From: Pragia fontium DSM 5563 = ATCC 49100
Lineage (GTDB): Bacteria > Pseudomonadota > Gammaproteobacteria > Enterobacterales > Enterobacteriaceae
Reading direction: 5' to 3'
Assembly: GCF_900112475.1 (NCBI RefSeq)
Contig: NZ_FOLW01000010.1
Span: forward strand, 21,250-85,249
DNA: 64,000 nucleotides
Shown: positions 20,472-28,980 of the stretch, piece by piece
How positions within the stretch are numbered: the first letter of the stretch is position 1
Layout of the letters: every line of letters begins with the position of its first letter
The notes under the pieces: model-generated
The model's database searches: none
The model's input: only the letters and a program-made list of their open reading frames with translations
Told to the model about the DNA's origin: nothing
Translations under genes and position numbers: made by a program

Positions 20472-21569
20472 TTACTTACCGGTAATAGAGCGCCATTTTT
20501 TCAGGAAGTCTAACCGTTTGTTTTGCTGTAAATATTCCAACAGGCTGTCATTGACCGGGATCGGCTTCAGCGCCGAGCCTAACCGCTGAGTAGTGCCTGC
20601 CACGTCGTTATCGCCGGTAATATCATCACGAATCGAGGTAATATTGGCCTGATTAGCTAAAATATCCTGACCTTTTTGCGACAGCATATAGTCCAGCCAC
20701 AGCTTGGCAGCATTGGCATTCTTGGCCTGTTTACTGATAAAGGTGACGCGAGATAACACCAAGGTATAGTCGGTTGGATACGCAATGCCAAGAGAAGGAT
20801 CTTTCATGGCGCGAGTTTTGGCGTAGGGTTCCAGTATGTTATAGCCAATCAGGTTTTCACCGGAAGAGACTCGCTCTAGCATGGTTCCGGTAGATGACTG
20901 CACCACCATTCCGGCGCTGGCGGTGTCTTTCAAATGATCGAAATAGTGCGGATCGTTTTTCATATCTTCAACGGCAAGCATAAAGCCCAGCGCTGACTTT
21001 TCAATATCGTAGGTGGTGACTTTATTTTTAAACCGATCCTGCTGCCCTTTAATCAGGGTGGCCAATGTTGCGTGAGAGGTTGGAATTTCCTCTGCTTTGA
21101 TCAGCCGTTTATTGTAGATAAACACCAGCGGTTCATAGGTTGTGCCGTAGACGGTATCTTTCCAGACCGCCCAGCTCGGCAGTTTACCGGCTTCCGGTGA
21201 TTTATACGGTAGGGCATAGTCGCTGGCTAGCTTTAGTCCGGTATCCATTGCAGAACTCCAGACCACGTCGCCGCTGCCGCTGGACGATGCTTGTTCACTG
21301 ATATAACGGTTATACAGCTCGGTGCTGTTCATATCATTGTATTCAACGCTGATATCAGGATAAAGCGCCTGAAATCCTTTAATAAGTGGTGCTGCCGCGG
21401 CGGTATCCGTTGTGGAATACACCACGACTTTTCCTTCTTTATTGGCGGCATCAATCACTTTTTGGTAATCGGCAGGGTAGTTTGCCGGTGCGGTGGTAGA
21501 GGCAGAAAATGCAGAACCGATAGGTAGGGCTAGCATACTGACCATGAGTAAATTTAATTTTTTTGACAT
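20472..21569 (-). CDS. Periplasmic substrate-binding protein (ferric iron / sugar-phosphate class)
   Basis: A 365-residue secreted binding protein. The first 22 residues (MSKKLNLLMVSMLALPIGSAFSAS) are a signal peptide. The mature part has the class start KEGKVVVYSTTDTAAAAPLIKGF and the two-lobe pattern with YEPLVFIYNKRLI. This is the FbpA/SfuA/AfuA group, which binds Fe(III) or phosphorylated sugars. The usual tyrosine pair of iron binders could not be located with confidence, so the ligand is left open. It is the first gene of the operon and has an AGGTC-poor ribosome site at about -10. Confidence 0.85.
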   Translation of the reverse strand: MSKKLNLLMVSMLALPIGSAFSASTTAPANYPADYQKVIDAANKEGKVVVYSTTDTAAAAPLIKGFQALYPDISVEYNDMNSTELYNRYISEQASSSGSGDVVWSSAMDTGLKLASDYALPYKSPEAGKLPSWAVWKDTVYGTTYEPLVFIYNKRLIKAEEIPTSHATLATLIKGQQDRFKNKVTTYDIEKSALGFMLAVEDMKNDPHYFDHLKDTASAGMVVQSSTGTMLERVSSGENLIGYNILEPYAKTRAMKDPSLGIAYPTDYTLVLSRVTFISKQAKNANAAKLWLDYMLSQKGQDILANQANITSIRDDITGDNDVAGTTQRLGSALKPIPVNDSLLEYLQQNKRLDFLKKWRSITGK

Positions 21570-21723
21570 GCAGGTCTTCCCATTTTTTTATCAGGTTATA
21601 GATAAATAAGTATGGGTGGAACGTATCGAATGACAAGGGAGAGGATGGATAAATGTTGAGCAATTGTGATGAAACTCAAGGTATTGTTGCTTATTTGTTA
21701 CTTGACCGGGATCGCCAGATAGG

Positions 21724-21792
21724 ATTGGTCGACTTAGATAGCCGACCATTTTCCGATAGAAGGATGTTGAAGGCGGAGATAACGAAAGCGGA
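21724..21792. repeat. Downstream repeat at end of fimbrial copy A
   Basis: These 69 non-coding bases recur with a single base change at 28912-28980, after copy B. They contain an imperfect stem GGTCG...CGACC that could end the minus-strand fimbrial transcript. Copy C lacks it. The repeat marks the edge of the duplicated unit. Confidence 0.75.
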
Positions 21793-22362
21793 CTACTTAT
21801 AAAGCATATCGATGATAACGCTGCTTTGCATGATGCCTTTTTCAACGCTTTGTCCTTGAGCATAGGGTTTAGCGTAGAAACTAATATCAAACTGCTCGTT
21901 ATTGGCGGTAAACCGGTGATTTTTTCCAGATAAATCAACTGGTGTACCGTCAGGCAAGGTTAAGAGAATGCCCACGCCGGATAAGTTGGTGTTCAGCTCG
22001 CCTCCGCTGCCATTATTTAACGTGCCTTGACGACCAGGTTTAAATTTAACGTCTATATTTTGAGGCTTCACTCCGCTTTCCCGGCAGTCTACGATAAACT
22101 GAGTCTTAACCGCCGGTTGTTTTCCTTCCAGTAATGTTGTTTCATGCATCACACCTAAATCGACAACTTTATCAAACCCTTCGCCATTGTTGATTTTACA
22201 GGTAATGTTGACCACCTCTAATGAAATACTCAGTTTGGTATCCGGTAACGTTTCATACGCATATGTATCCGTATCTGCATTTGTATCCATAGCCGCAGTC
22301 GAAAACGGAAAATATAAGCCGAACCAGACGATAATCAGATAGCCGTATATGCTCTTATTCAT
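21793..22362 (-). CDS. Fimbrial minor pilin A7 (last gene, copy A)
   Basis: A 189-residue secreted pilin-like subunit. The inner ATG at 22362 is chosen because GGAA lies six bases before it and the signal peptide (MNKSIYGYLIIVWFGLYF) then starts properly. Translation could also begin at 22380, which overlaps A6 by 4 bp. The mature part has one cysteine pair (NITCKINNG, VDCRESG) and an alternating C-terminus ending IIDMLYK, as in pilin domains that are completed by donor strands. After the signal it carries a hexanucleotide-encoded stretch MDTNADTDTYAY that is shorter in B and absent in C. Its position in the fibre is unknown. Confidence 0.8.
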   Translation of the reverse strand: MNKSIYGYLIIVWFGLYFPFSTAAMDTNADTDTYAYETLPDTKLSISLEVVNITCKINNGEGFDKVVDLGVMHETTLLEGKQPAVKTQFIVDCRESGVKPQNIDVKFKPGRQGTLNNGSGGELNTNLSGVGILLTLPDGTPVDLSGKNHRFTANNEQFDISFYAKPYAQGQSVEKGIMQSSVIIDMLYK

Positions 22363-22376
22363 GGAGTGTTCCGCCA

Positions 22377-22925
22377 TCATATATACTTAATTTTTATTAT
22401 TACGTGAGTATCAGCATTACCGAGGGTAACGGATGAACTGCCTATCGGTAATACCACCGGTTTAATCTTAAACTTCATTTTCATCAGCGCTGCTTCGGGT
22501 TTATCAATTCGCAGTTCTTGATTCATGGGAATACCGCTGCCGGTGGTGCCAACTTTATTATCAGCCCATGTCATCAAATAGCCGAGGGAGGTATTTTTTG
22601 AGGCAATATATCCCGTTGAGCCCATAGTTAAATGCGGGTTAGCCGGTTCAAATTTGAGAACAACACGCTGTGGTTTAATGGTGCCGGAGCAATCAAGAGA
22701 TAGGGTCGACTCCCCTTCAACTTCTCCGGATAATATCGTTTTGGTATCAATCGGGCCAAAATTAACCTCATCAACGGTAGCGGGCAGGCAGGTCGCGATA
22801 GTCACGTTGAGGCTAAACTGAGACTGAACATCACTGCCTTCCATTGATGATGATAAGGTTGTCGCTCTGCCGTGTTGCATGGCAGAGAATATCAGTAGCC
22901 CGGAAAGTAAAACATGCTTGAGCAT
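22377..22925 (-). CDS. Fimbrial minor pilin A6 (copy A)
   Basis: A 182-residue pilin-like subunit with a signal peptide (MLKHVLLSGLLIFSAMQHGRA) and one cysteine pair (ATCLPATVD, LDCSGT). It ends in the beta-rich VTLGNADTHVIIKIKYI. The equivalents at 29541 and 36456 are about 85-90% identical. It is probably an adaptor or terminator subunit; no family name is certain. Confidence 0.82.
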   Translation of the reverse strand: MLKHVLLSGLLIFSAMQHGRATTLSSSMEGSDVQSQFSLNVTIATCLPATVDEVNFGPIDTKTILSGEVEGESTLSLDCSGTIKPQRVVLKFEPANPHLTMGSTGYIASKNTSLGYLMTWADNKVGTTGSGIPMNQELRIDKPEAALMKMKFKIKPVVLPIGSSSVTLGNADTHVIIKIKYI

Positions 22926-22938
22926 AGCGGCCCCTACA

Positions 22939-23469
22939 CTAATTGAAGGTGAGTATAATATTCAATGCGGTATTGGCTGCGCCAGGGGAGACAATTTCAC
23001 CTAATGCAACCGGCTTTACTTTGATGGGAATAGAAAAACTGGCCGCCGTGGGTTTATTTGTTGGTGTCATCGCTTCCCCACCAACGGAGACTACCGAAGC
23101 TGTCGGTTTTACGGTATTGTCACCCCACTTTAATTGATAGCCCACCGTGCTGTTTGCTTTGGTTTTAATAATTCCTTTGACCGTATCAACACCATCTGGA
23201 GCAGTAAATTTAATGGTATAGTTTGCCAACGTAGAGTCACAGGCAATATCCAGTGACAGGGTTTTATCTACAATCTCCCCCTTTTTAATGTCACCGGCAG
23301 ACTGATCGCCGAAGGCAATATCATTTACCTCAGCGCTGCAAGAGGTTTTAACTACCATGGTTAAATTAGAGGTGACGGTTCCACCGTTAACATTCGACGC
23401 AAAGTGGGTGGCACCAGCGTGAAAAGACAAAGAAAGTCCAAGGCTTATCACTAATAGTTTCTTTAGCAT
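22939..23469 (-). CDS. Fimbrial minor pilin A5 (copy A)
   Basis: A 176-residue secreted pilin. Its mature domain (SCSAEVNDIAFGDQSAG... to ILTFN) is clearly homologous to the C-terminal pilin domain of the neighbouring adhesin A4. The two may have arisen by duplication and could sit next to each other at the tip. The two cysteines lie in SCSAEV and IACDST. It lies 12 bp after A4. Confidence 0.84.
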   Translation of the reverse strand: MLKKLLVISLGLSLSFHAGATHFASNVNGGTVTSNLTMVVKTSCSAEVNDIAFGDQSAGDIKKGEIVDKTLSLDIACDSTLANYTIKFTAPDGVDTVKGIIKTKANSTVGYQLKWGDNTVKPTASVVSVGGEAMTPTNKPTAASFSIPIKVKPVALGEIVSPGAANTALNIILTFN

Positions 23470-23481
23470 AAATAACTCCCG

Positions 23482-24501
23482 TTAATTGAGTGTGACTTTG
23501 ATGATAAGGGCGGTATTGGCATTGCCCGGAATCGGCGAGGCTGATAACAACACCGGTTTCACCAAAATGGGCACGGTAAAATTCTGGCCTTTGGGTAGGG
23601 TGGCTGGCGAGATCTGAGAATCATTGACAGTAACGGCACTATCTTTATCTGTAACCGTGTCATCCCCCCACTTAAACTGATAGCCAATGGAGGTATTATC
23701 TTTCACTTTGATAATGCCGTTAGCCGCATTATTAACGCCATCTTTGCCGGAAAAGCTTAAGGTGTAAGCGGGTAATACGCCATTGCAGGTAAAATCAATA
23801 TTGATGGATTTATCGGCGATAGTACCTGACTTGAGTGCGCCTACTGTTTGAGTACCAAAACTCACATCATTAACGGCAACACTGCAGGATACTTTATTGA
23901 TTAATACTATTTTATCGGGGGCTGTAAAGGCCACATGTTCGGACATGAGCGTACGAGTATCGCCCCCAATTTGGGAGTAAAAGCTTCCTCGTTCTATCAT
24001 AAAGATAGGGTTAACTGTTGTTTTCCCCAGTGGCGGTTTTGTTTCCAGATATGTGATACCGGAATGATTGTCTCCTCCTGGGCCGCCCATCGGATACAGT
24101 CGTCCATCACCGCTGGTTTTGCGATCAGCCAGTAACATCCAAGCCGTATCGCCACAAGAATTTCCCGAAACGAATTTTAAATATTTATACGAAGAATATT
24201 TCTTTGTTGTAGTTAGAGTGCACTGACCGTACCCGCCAGAGGGTGGGGTTCCTTTATAGTAATTAACAATACTGATATATTGTCCAGTGGCGCTTGCATT
24301 ACGAGTACAACTCCCCCCATATGAGACAATAGTTGTCGGAACACTGAAGGAATAGAGCTGATCGCCAACTTTTTTATCGGTAACGTCTATTGATGCCGGG
24401 ATGTCATATTTCAGCATCAAACCAGTACATCTGGCTCCCCAAGCATCAACGGATAACAAGAGCGATAATAAGCTAATAATATAAAGTGATTTTTTCATCA
24501 A
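23482..24501 (-). CDS. Two-domain fimbrial tip adhesin A4 (copy A)
   Basis: A 339-residue secreted protein. After the signal (to DAWGA) an N-terminal domain of about 180 residues with several cysteines (RCTGLM, GSCTR, GQCTL, NSCGD) should be the receptor-binding part. From about residue 205 a pilin domain begins (SCSVAVNDVSFGTQTVG). This is the layout of FimH-like adhesins. The N-terminal domain differs strongly from those of B4 and C4, which resemble each other, while the pilin domain is conserved. Binding target unknown. It lies 6 bp after the chaperone gene. Confidence 0.8.
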   Translation of the reverse strand: MMKKSLYIISLLSLLLSVDAWGARCTGLMLKYDIPASIDVTDKKVGDQLYSFSVPTTIVSYGGSCTRNASATGQYISIVNYYKGTPPSGGYGQCTLTTTKKYSSYKYLKFVSGNSCGDTAWMLLADRKTSGDGRLYPMGGPGGDNHSGITYLETKPPLGKTTVNPIFMIERGSFYSQIGGDTRTLMSEHVAFTAPDKIVLINKVSCSVAVNDVSFGTQTVGALKSGTIADKSINIDFTCNGVLPAYTLSFSGKDGVNNAANGIIKVKDNTSIGYQFKWGDDTVTDKDSAVTVNDSQISPATLPKGQNFTVPILVKPVLLSASPIPGNANTALIIKVTLN

Positions 24502-24507
24502 TATTCC

Positions 24508-25179
24508 TCACTGAATATCAAAAGTACGTTGGGCGCCATAGTCATCAATGGCTTCAATGGAGACTTTGCCGGATAACGCACGGGGTAAAGTCACTTCGCT
24601 AAACGGGGCCAGCAGACTGATTTGTTGTTCTGTTTTCTTATCTAATTTCAACGGGGTGCCGTTGATGGCGATTTTGGTAATAGCAAAATAATAAGGGGTT
24701 GGGTTTTTTAATACCGAGCCACGATAAGTCAGGTTTTTCTCGGCCTCTTCACGAGCCGCCGCCAATGCTTTTGGACGATAGATCAGTTTTACCTGAGTAT
24801 TGAGCGCTACGGCTAACACGTTGCTTTCATCAGTACTGGCTACCGGCGGAATTTCTTGTACGTTTAACCAAAATAATGATTCTTTATCTTTTGGCAAAAT
24901 ATCATTCACATACAGCAGACGAATAAGTTGTTTCTCTCCACCGCTGACTTTAAATAAATTTGGCGCTGGAATGAAAAAAACGTTATTGAGATCGTTTAGA
25001 TTCTCAATCCAAATTTGTCCGCCGTAGGTTTTGTCACTATTGTTGGTAATTTCAATAGCGATATTCTTTCTGCCTTCATCATAAATAAACCGGGTGCCAT
25101 TGAGGGTAAATGCCGACAAGGCATTAAAGCTCATGAATGAAGACACCAGTAGGATGAAAATCGATATCACCTTATTCAT
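24508..25179 (-). CDS. Periplasmic fimbrial chaperone A3 (copy A)
   Basis: A 223-residue PapD-like chaperone: signal peptide, then FTLNGTRFIYDEGRKNIAIE and the signature DKESLFWLNVQEIPP. It holds unfolded pilins by donor-strand complementation and delivers them to the usher. The start at 25179 (MNKVIS) overlaps the usher stop by 8 bp, and the same overlap is kept in copies B and C. Confidence 0.93.
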   Translation of the reverse strand: MNKVISIFILLVSSFMSFNALSAFTLNGTRFIYDEGRKNIAIEITNNSDKTYGGQIWIENLNDLNNVFFIPAPNLFKVSGGEKQLIRLLYVNDILPKDKESLFWLNVQEIPPVASTDESNVLAVALNTQVKLIYRPKALAAAREEAEKNLTYRGSVLKNPTPYYFAITKIAINGTPLKLDKKTEQQISLLAPFSEVTLPRALSGKVSIEAIDDYGAQRTFDIQ

Positions 25180-27559
25180 TACATTTAATCTCCATAATTT
25201 TATTCTCATTTGATTTAATATTGCTGATATTTAAAGCGCACACTTCTCCATTAGGGGACGTCACGGTGATTTTTTCTAATTTATCCACTAAATTAAGTAG
25301 TAACACGCCACCGTTAGAGACAAAGCCGACATAAGCGTTGTTCTCGGTTCTGGCCGAACTACCGGCAGGAACAAATTCGCCATTGGCCTTTTTCAGTCGT
25401 AAAATAAAACGGTGAATGGCTGAATATTTAAATTCACGATAAACAATGGATTTATCGGTGGGTACGAAATGATGGACGGTATCCAATAGCTCAATATTAT
25501 CCGGTACCTCTTCGGTATCGATTTTTAGGTTATTCACCATATAAGGGGAAACCCCGATAATGGTATTCCCTTTACTATTAGTGGGTGCTGAACCATTGAA
25601 TTTCACATTTTCAAGATTGTCGATATTGGCGATAGCGACGGTGTCTCGTCTGACATTGCTGAGTAACACGCCGGTTTGTTTGGTGGCAAATAGGCTACCT
25701 GACGCACTTACAGAGCCTGAGGTCTGATGTTTACTTTGCGAAATAGCAAGGCCGGTATTGATAATGTTCTGGTCGATACCTAAATAGGCAGAGTTGCTCC
25801 AGTCATCTTTGTCTTTATTGGTGTTAACACTGTAATTTAAGTTGTCATTAATACTGCCGGAAAGACCTGAGTTAAAGCTGGCTTTATTATTGCGATTATA
25901 ATTAACCGAGTTAGTCCAAAAATGATTCTTATCGAAAATACTAAACGGGATATTTAATCCGATTGAGACCATATAATTATCGCGTTGATAATCACCGAGC
26001 TTCTGATAATCGCCAGAAATCGAGAAGTCCATGCCTTTTATTGCGGTGTTATAGGATAGGCTGGCACCCATTTCATTTTTTACACGGTTACGATAAGTTT
26101 GTATCCAACCGGACAGACTGACGAAGCTACTGTCAAAACTGTGGGAGATAATGGTTTCGTAGCGCTCTTTCTGGTTACTTCGATGGTAGAAGGCATTGGG
26201 ATTAAAATCAGCAAAATCGACGTAATCTTTACCGGTGTAGCGGTAAGCTAAAAATTGTAGGTTGGTATTATTGGTCAATGAATTAGCATATTGAGCAACG
26301 TGGCTAAAGCCGGTTTGTTTAAAATTCTTTGATGTAGGGGTCTGTTTTTGGAACTTGCTGATGGCGGCGTGCGTATACAGGGAGATAGCGCCGAATTGCC
26401 CCAGATCTTTACTGATGCCTAATGCGGCACTTTGGTAATCCTGATGTAAAACCCATGCTGAATGAACGGTAAATTTTTTGAAGCCATAATCCACTGCACC
26501 CAGTTGGAATAAGTGACTGTCACGCTTTCCGTCAATCTCTCTTTTTCCTACCACCAGATTATAGTTAAATTCATTGGCGCGCAGTAAAGAAGATAGGGTA
26601 GCGACCGGATAGCGACGAACCGACTTTGTACCGTTATCTTCTTCAACTGTGACGGTGAGCTCGCCGTTGCTCACTGGTGCAATATTGTTGAGCTGATAGG
26701 CACCCGCTGGCACCACCTGTGAGCTGAGAATATAGCCGTTTTGCGAGATGGTAATGGTGGCATTGGAATTGACCACCCCTGAAATCACTGGGGCATAACC
26801 GCGGGTTTCCCAAGGGCGCATACTGCTGTCAGAGCGTAGTGCTATACCGTAAAACATAAAGTTGGGCAGGGTTGTGGTGGACGTTAGCGTCTTGCCGGCG
26901 ACAAAATTTCCCCGAATCGGCCGGATAGCGGTCGATATCGTGGCTTCTGAGGTATCAAAGCCTGAGTCTCTTGAATAGTTGCTGCGTGCGTGGGTGACCC
27001 AGCGCCCCATATTGATATAGGAATCGATATCGCCATACACCTGAGCCTGAGAAGAATTGGTTTTAGAGACATAGCCGGAATAATTGAGTTTAGCCCCCGG
27101 AATACCGTAGTCCCAGGATTGCTGCTGGTTTAATTCATCCAGTGCAATTTGAGGGACGCTGAAAGTTAGTGTCTGTTTGCCGTGATTAAAAATAACCTTT
27201 GCCCCAGGATAGGCACCAATATTATAACAGTTGCGAATAGGGTCGAAATAATCACCGAATAACTTATAGTTAATCGGCAAATGTAATCCGCTCATCCACT
27301 CTTTATTTAAGCAAAGGGTTTCTTTATCACTGGATGAAATAATGAGTTCTTTTTTTCCAAGAGCATGGCGGTTAAATATTACCTCGATAATATAATGACC
27401 AGCAGGATATTGAATGTTGTCATCAAAAATATCGATGGCCTGTGCCGGTATTTCTCCACGCAGGAAGTTGGTATTCAAGGCTGGATGGGCAGAAAATGAT
27501 GTTATTAATAAAGATAATATGGCAACGTTAAATAATTTAAAGTAATTGATATTATCCAT
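25172..27559 (-). CDS. Outer membrane fimbrial usher A2 (copy A)
   Basis: A 795-residue usher: signal peptide, N-terminal chaperone-binding domain (LNTNFLRGE..., cysteine pair CLNKEW / NCYNIG), a beta barrel with plug and GAYQLNNI, and a C-terminal domain closed by a cysteine pair (CALNIS...IKCNE). It assembles and secretes the fibre. The ATG at 27559 gives the same length as B2 and is preceded by GGATACAGAT; an upstream in-frame ATG at 27583 directly abuts a hairpin. Identity with B2 and C2 is high throughout (roughly 85-90% by eye). Confidence 0.92.
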   Translation of the reverse strand: MDNINYFKLFNVAILSLLITSFSAHPALNTNFLRGEIPAQAIDIFDDNIQYPAGHYIIEVIFNRHALGKKELIISSSDKETLCLNKEWMSGLHLPINYKLFGDYFDPIRNCYNIGAYPGAKVIFNHGKQTLTFSVPQIALDELNQQQSWDYGIPGAKLNYSGYVSKTNSSQAQVYGDIDSYINMGRWVTHARSNYSRDSGFDTSEATISTAIRPIRGNFVAGKTLTSTTTLPNFMFYGIALRSDSSMRPWETRGYAPVISGVVNSNATITISQNGYILSSQVVPAGAYQLNNIAPVSNGELTVTVEEDNGTKSVRRYPVATLSSLLRANEFNYNLVVGKREIDGKRDSHLFQLGAVDYGFKKFTVHSAWVLHQDYQSAALGISKDLGQFGAISLYTHAAISKFQKQTPTSKNFKQTGFSHVAQYANSLTNNTNLQFLAYRYTGKDYVDFADFNPNAFYHRSNQKERYETIISHSFDSSFVSLSGWIQTYRNRVKNEMGASLSYNTAIKGMDFSISGDYQKLGDYQRDNYMVSIGLNIPFSIFDKNHFWTNSVNYNRNNKASFNSGLSGSINDNLNYSVNTNKDKDDWSNSAYLGIDQNIINTGLAISQSKHQTSGSVSASGSLFATKQTGVLLSNVRRDTVAIANIDNLENVKFNGSAPTNSKGNTIIGVSPYMVNNLKIDTEEVPDNIELLDTVHHFVPTDKSIVYREFKYSAIHRFILRLKKANGEFVPAGSSARTENNAYVGFVSNGGVLLLNLVDKLEKITVTSPNGEVCALNISNIKSNENKIMEIKCNE

Positions 27560-27583
27560 ATCTGTATCCATATCCATATCCAT
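27554..27583 (-). repeat. Hexanucleotide tract at the usher start (copy A)
   Basis: Five units of ATGGAT (one changed to ACAGAT) span the possible start codons of usher A2 and code for Met-Asp repeats. Copy B has about three units at the same place and copy C about one. The tract supplies several in-frame ATGs and GGAT ribosome-site-like pieces. Confidence 0.75.
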
Positions 27584-27586
27584 AAG

Positions 27587-27602
27587 AGGGCCGAAAGGCC
27601 CT
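27587..27602 (-). promoter_or_regulatory. Pilin-usher intercistronic hairpin (copy A)
   Basis: AGGGCC/GGCCCT with a four-base loop, ending three bases before the first possible usher ATG. The same stem with a changed five-base loop occurs in B (34735-34751) and C (41651-41667). It probably lowers expression of the usher and later genes relative to the pilin. Confidence 0.65.
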
Positions 27603-27637
27603 TAATCCAAAAGAGTAAAAATATTAAGAGTAAAATA

Positions 27638-28180
27638 TTATATGTATGAAATCGAATAAGTCGCCGTGGCGAGAACGGAACCTTTAGTGACGGTTTCGCC
27701 TTCTGTGGCGACCATTTGTGCTTTAAAATTCATATTACGGATAGCGTTAGTGCCATCACCAAAATCTATAGTTTGCTGCTTGATAGTCACGTCTTGATTT
27801 GGTGTTGTGGAGTTAATGGCGGTCAACAGAATAGATACGCCCTTTGCAGTTCCGTTCATATTTTTCAGCCCTGAATTAGTCAGGCCAGCACTCTGCCAGC
27901 CCACTTGAGCACTGGTTTGGTTCAGGCATTCTTCCGTACGAGGCACTAAGCTGAAGTTAACTGCTATACCCTTTGTGGCGGTTGGTTTCATGCTTTTTAA
28001 GTCGACAGTATCGTTCCTTAATCCATCAACTTCAACATCAATAATACAGGTTTCGGAAGTAACGGTACCACTGAATAGGACTTGACCAGTATTGGTATCA
28101 CTGCCAGTCTCCTCAGCATCGGCTAATGCATATCCGCTGAATAATGAACTAATAATAATTGCAGGTAATAGTTTTTTCAT
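27638..28180 (-). CDS. Major fimbrial pilin A1 (copy A)
   Basis: A 180-residue secreted pilin, first gene of copy A. ATG at 28180 has GGAG nine bases upstream; the signal peptide ends near YALA. The mature protein has one cysteine pair (SETCIIDV, TEECLNQ) and a typical C-terminus (GSVLATATYSISYI). It is much less like B1 and C1 than those are to each other: it has an extra acidic stretch (DAEETGSDTNTG) and many substitutions. It is judged the major subunit from its first position and strong ribosome site. Confidence 0.85.
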   Translation of the reverse strand: MKKLLPAIIISSLFSGYALADAEETGSDTNTGQVLFSGTVTSETCIIDVEVDGLRNDTVDLKSMKPTATKGIAVNFSLVPRTEECLNQTSAQVGWQSAGLTNSGLKNMNGTAKGVSILLTAINSTTPNQDVTIKQQTIDFGDGTNAIRNMNFKAQMVATEGETVTKGSVLATATYSISYI

Positions 28181-28402
28181 GTAATAACTCTCCATAGTAA
28201 AATAAATATACAAGTCAGGTTGATGATCGGTTAAAAAATAATAATGACTGCTTATATGTTGCTTTGGTTTATAACCTTATCAATATCACCTAAAGTGGCT
28301 TAAGGCTTTATAGATAGACGATATAAATTAAACTCAAGTTAAAGGTATAGGGGTGATAATAAAAAGATGTTCTACCGTTAATGAATATCGATTATGATGA
28401 AT

Positions 28403-28417
28403 ATTACCGTCGGTAAT
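28403..28417. promoter_or_regulatory. Inverted repeat upstream of pilin A1
   Basis: ATTACCG-T-CGGTAAT is a perfect palindrome centred 230 bases before the pilin start. The same position in B and C also holds an inverted repeat, but with different sequence in both arms (see findings). Confidence 0.6.
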
Positions 28418-28545
28418 TATTAAGTATTCTGTCCATAGAATAATTTCCTGCTTTCAATCGTGGGATTGTTTTATTTAAATCTGAATGTCTTTCGTGTTTT
28501 TCTATTATTAATGAATAAGTACAGGCATGGGAAATCGTTTTAAAC

Positions 28546-28598
28546 GATCGAATCTTTATGTTTGATTTGCAATATCTATCAATTGATCTTTATTGATC
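28546..28598. promoter_or_regulatory. GATC (Dam) site cluster upstream of pilin A1
   Basis: GATC occurs at 28546, 28585 and 28595. The outer two are 49 bp apart, the same spacing as the pairs in B and C. The first is in TTTTAAACGATCG, a context resembling Lrp/PapI-type methylation switches. Confidence 0.5.
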
Positions 28599-28911
28599 GT
28601 TATATCCTATTATTGTTCGATATGTTAATAATAAGAATCCTATTAATTCCAGCTGGCTTAATTAATTCATCAGCTGATATCACGGTTATGGCGGTTATTT
28701 TTTGGGGGCATAGGTCAGCATTAAAAATAAAATATCACCACGGTGAGTGCATCAAATATGTTAGTTGAATGAGTGGTTCAACATTCATTATATGGCGCTG
28801 TGATACCGTGCTCGGTGTGACTTAATTTGTTAGATAGGGATTTTTTGTGAATACGATCGGGAGTGGGTGGTGGAGTTGTTGCATAAGTGATAACAGCGGG
28901 TAGGGAGGAAA

Positions 28912-28980
28912 ATTGGTCGACTTAGATAGCCGACCATTTTCCGCTAGAAGGATGTTGAAGGCGGAGATAACGAAAGCGGA
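28912..28980. repeat. Downstream repeat at end of fimbrial copy B
   Basis: Matches 21724-21792 apart from one base. It includes the same imperfect GGTCG/CGACC stem, here followed on the minus strand by AATTTT, so it could terminate the copy B transcript. Confidence 0.75.

Larger units (their letters stand above)
28181..28911 (-). promoter_or_regulatory. Control region of fimbrial copy A
   Basis: About 730 AT-rich bases with no convincing gene, upstream of pilin A1. They contain the inverted repeat at 28403-28417 and the GATC cluster at 28546-28598, both conserved in position in the other copies. The far part (about 28700-28830) matches the region before C but not B. No consensus promoter could be fixed. 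Confidence 0.6.

Noticed and set aside
28430-28480. Promoter for pilin A1 around TTGAAA and TATTCT
   Set aside because: The two elements are only nine bases apart, which is not a usable spacing.
28562-28768. 68-codon plus-strand frame in the control region of fimbrial copy A
   Set aside because: Hydrophobic composition comes from AT-rich DNA; it is not kept in the homologous regions of copies B and C.
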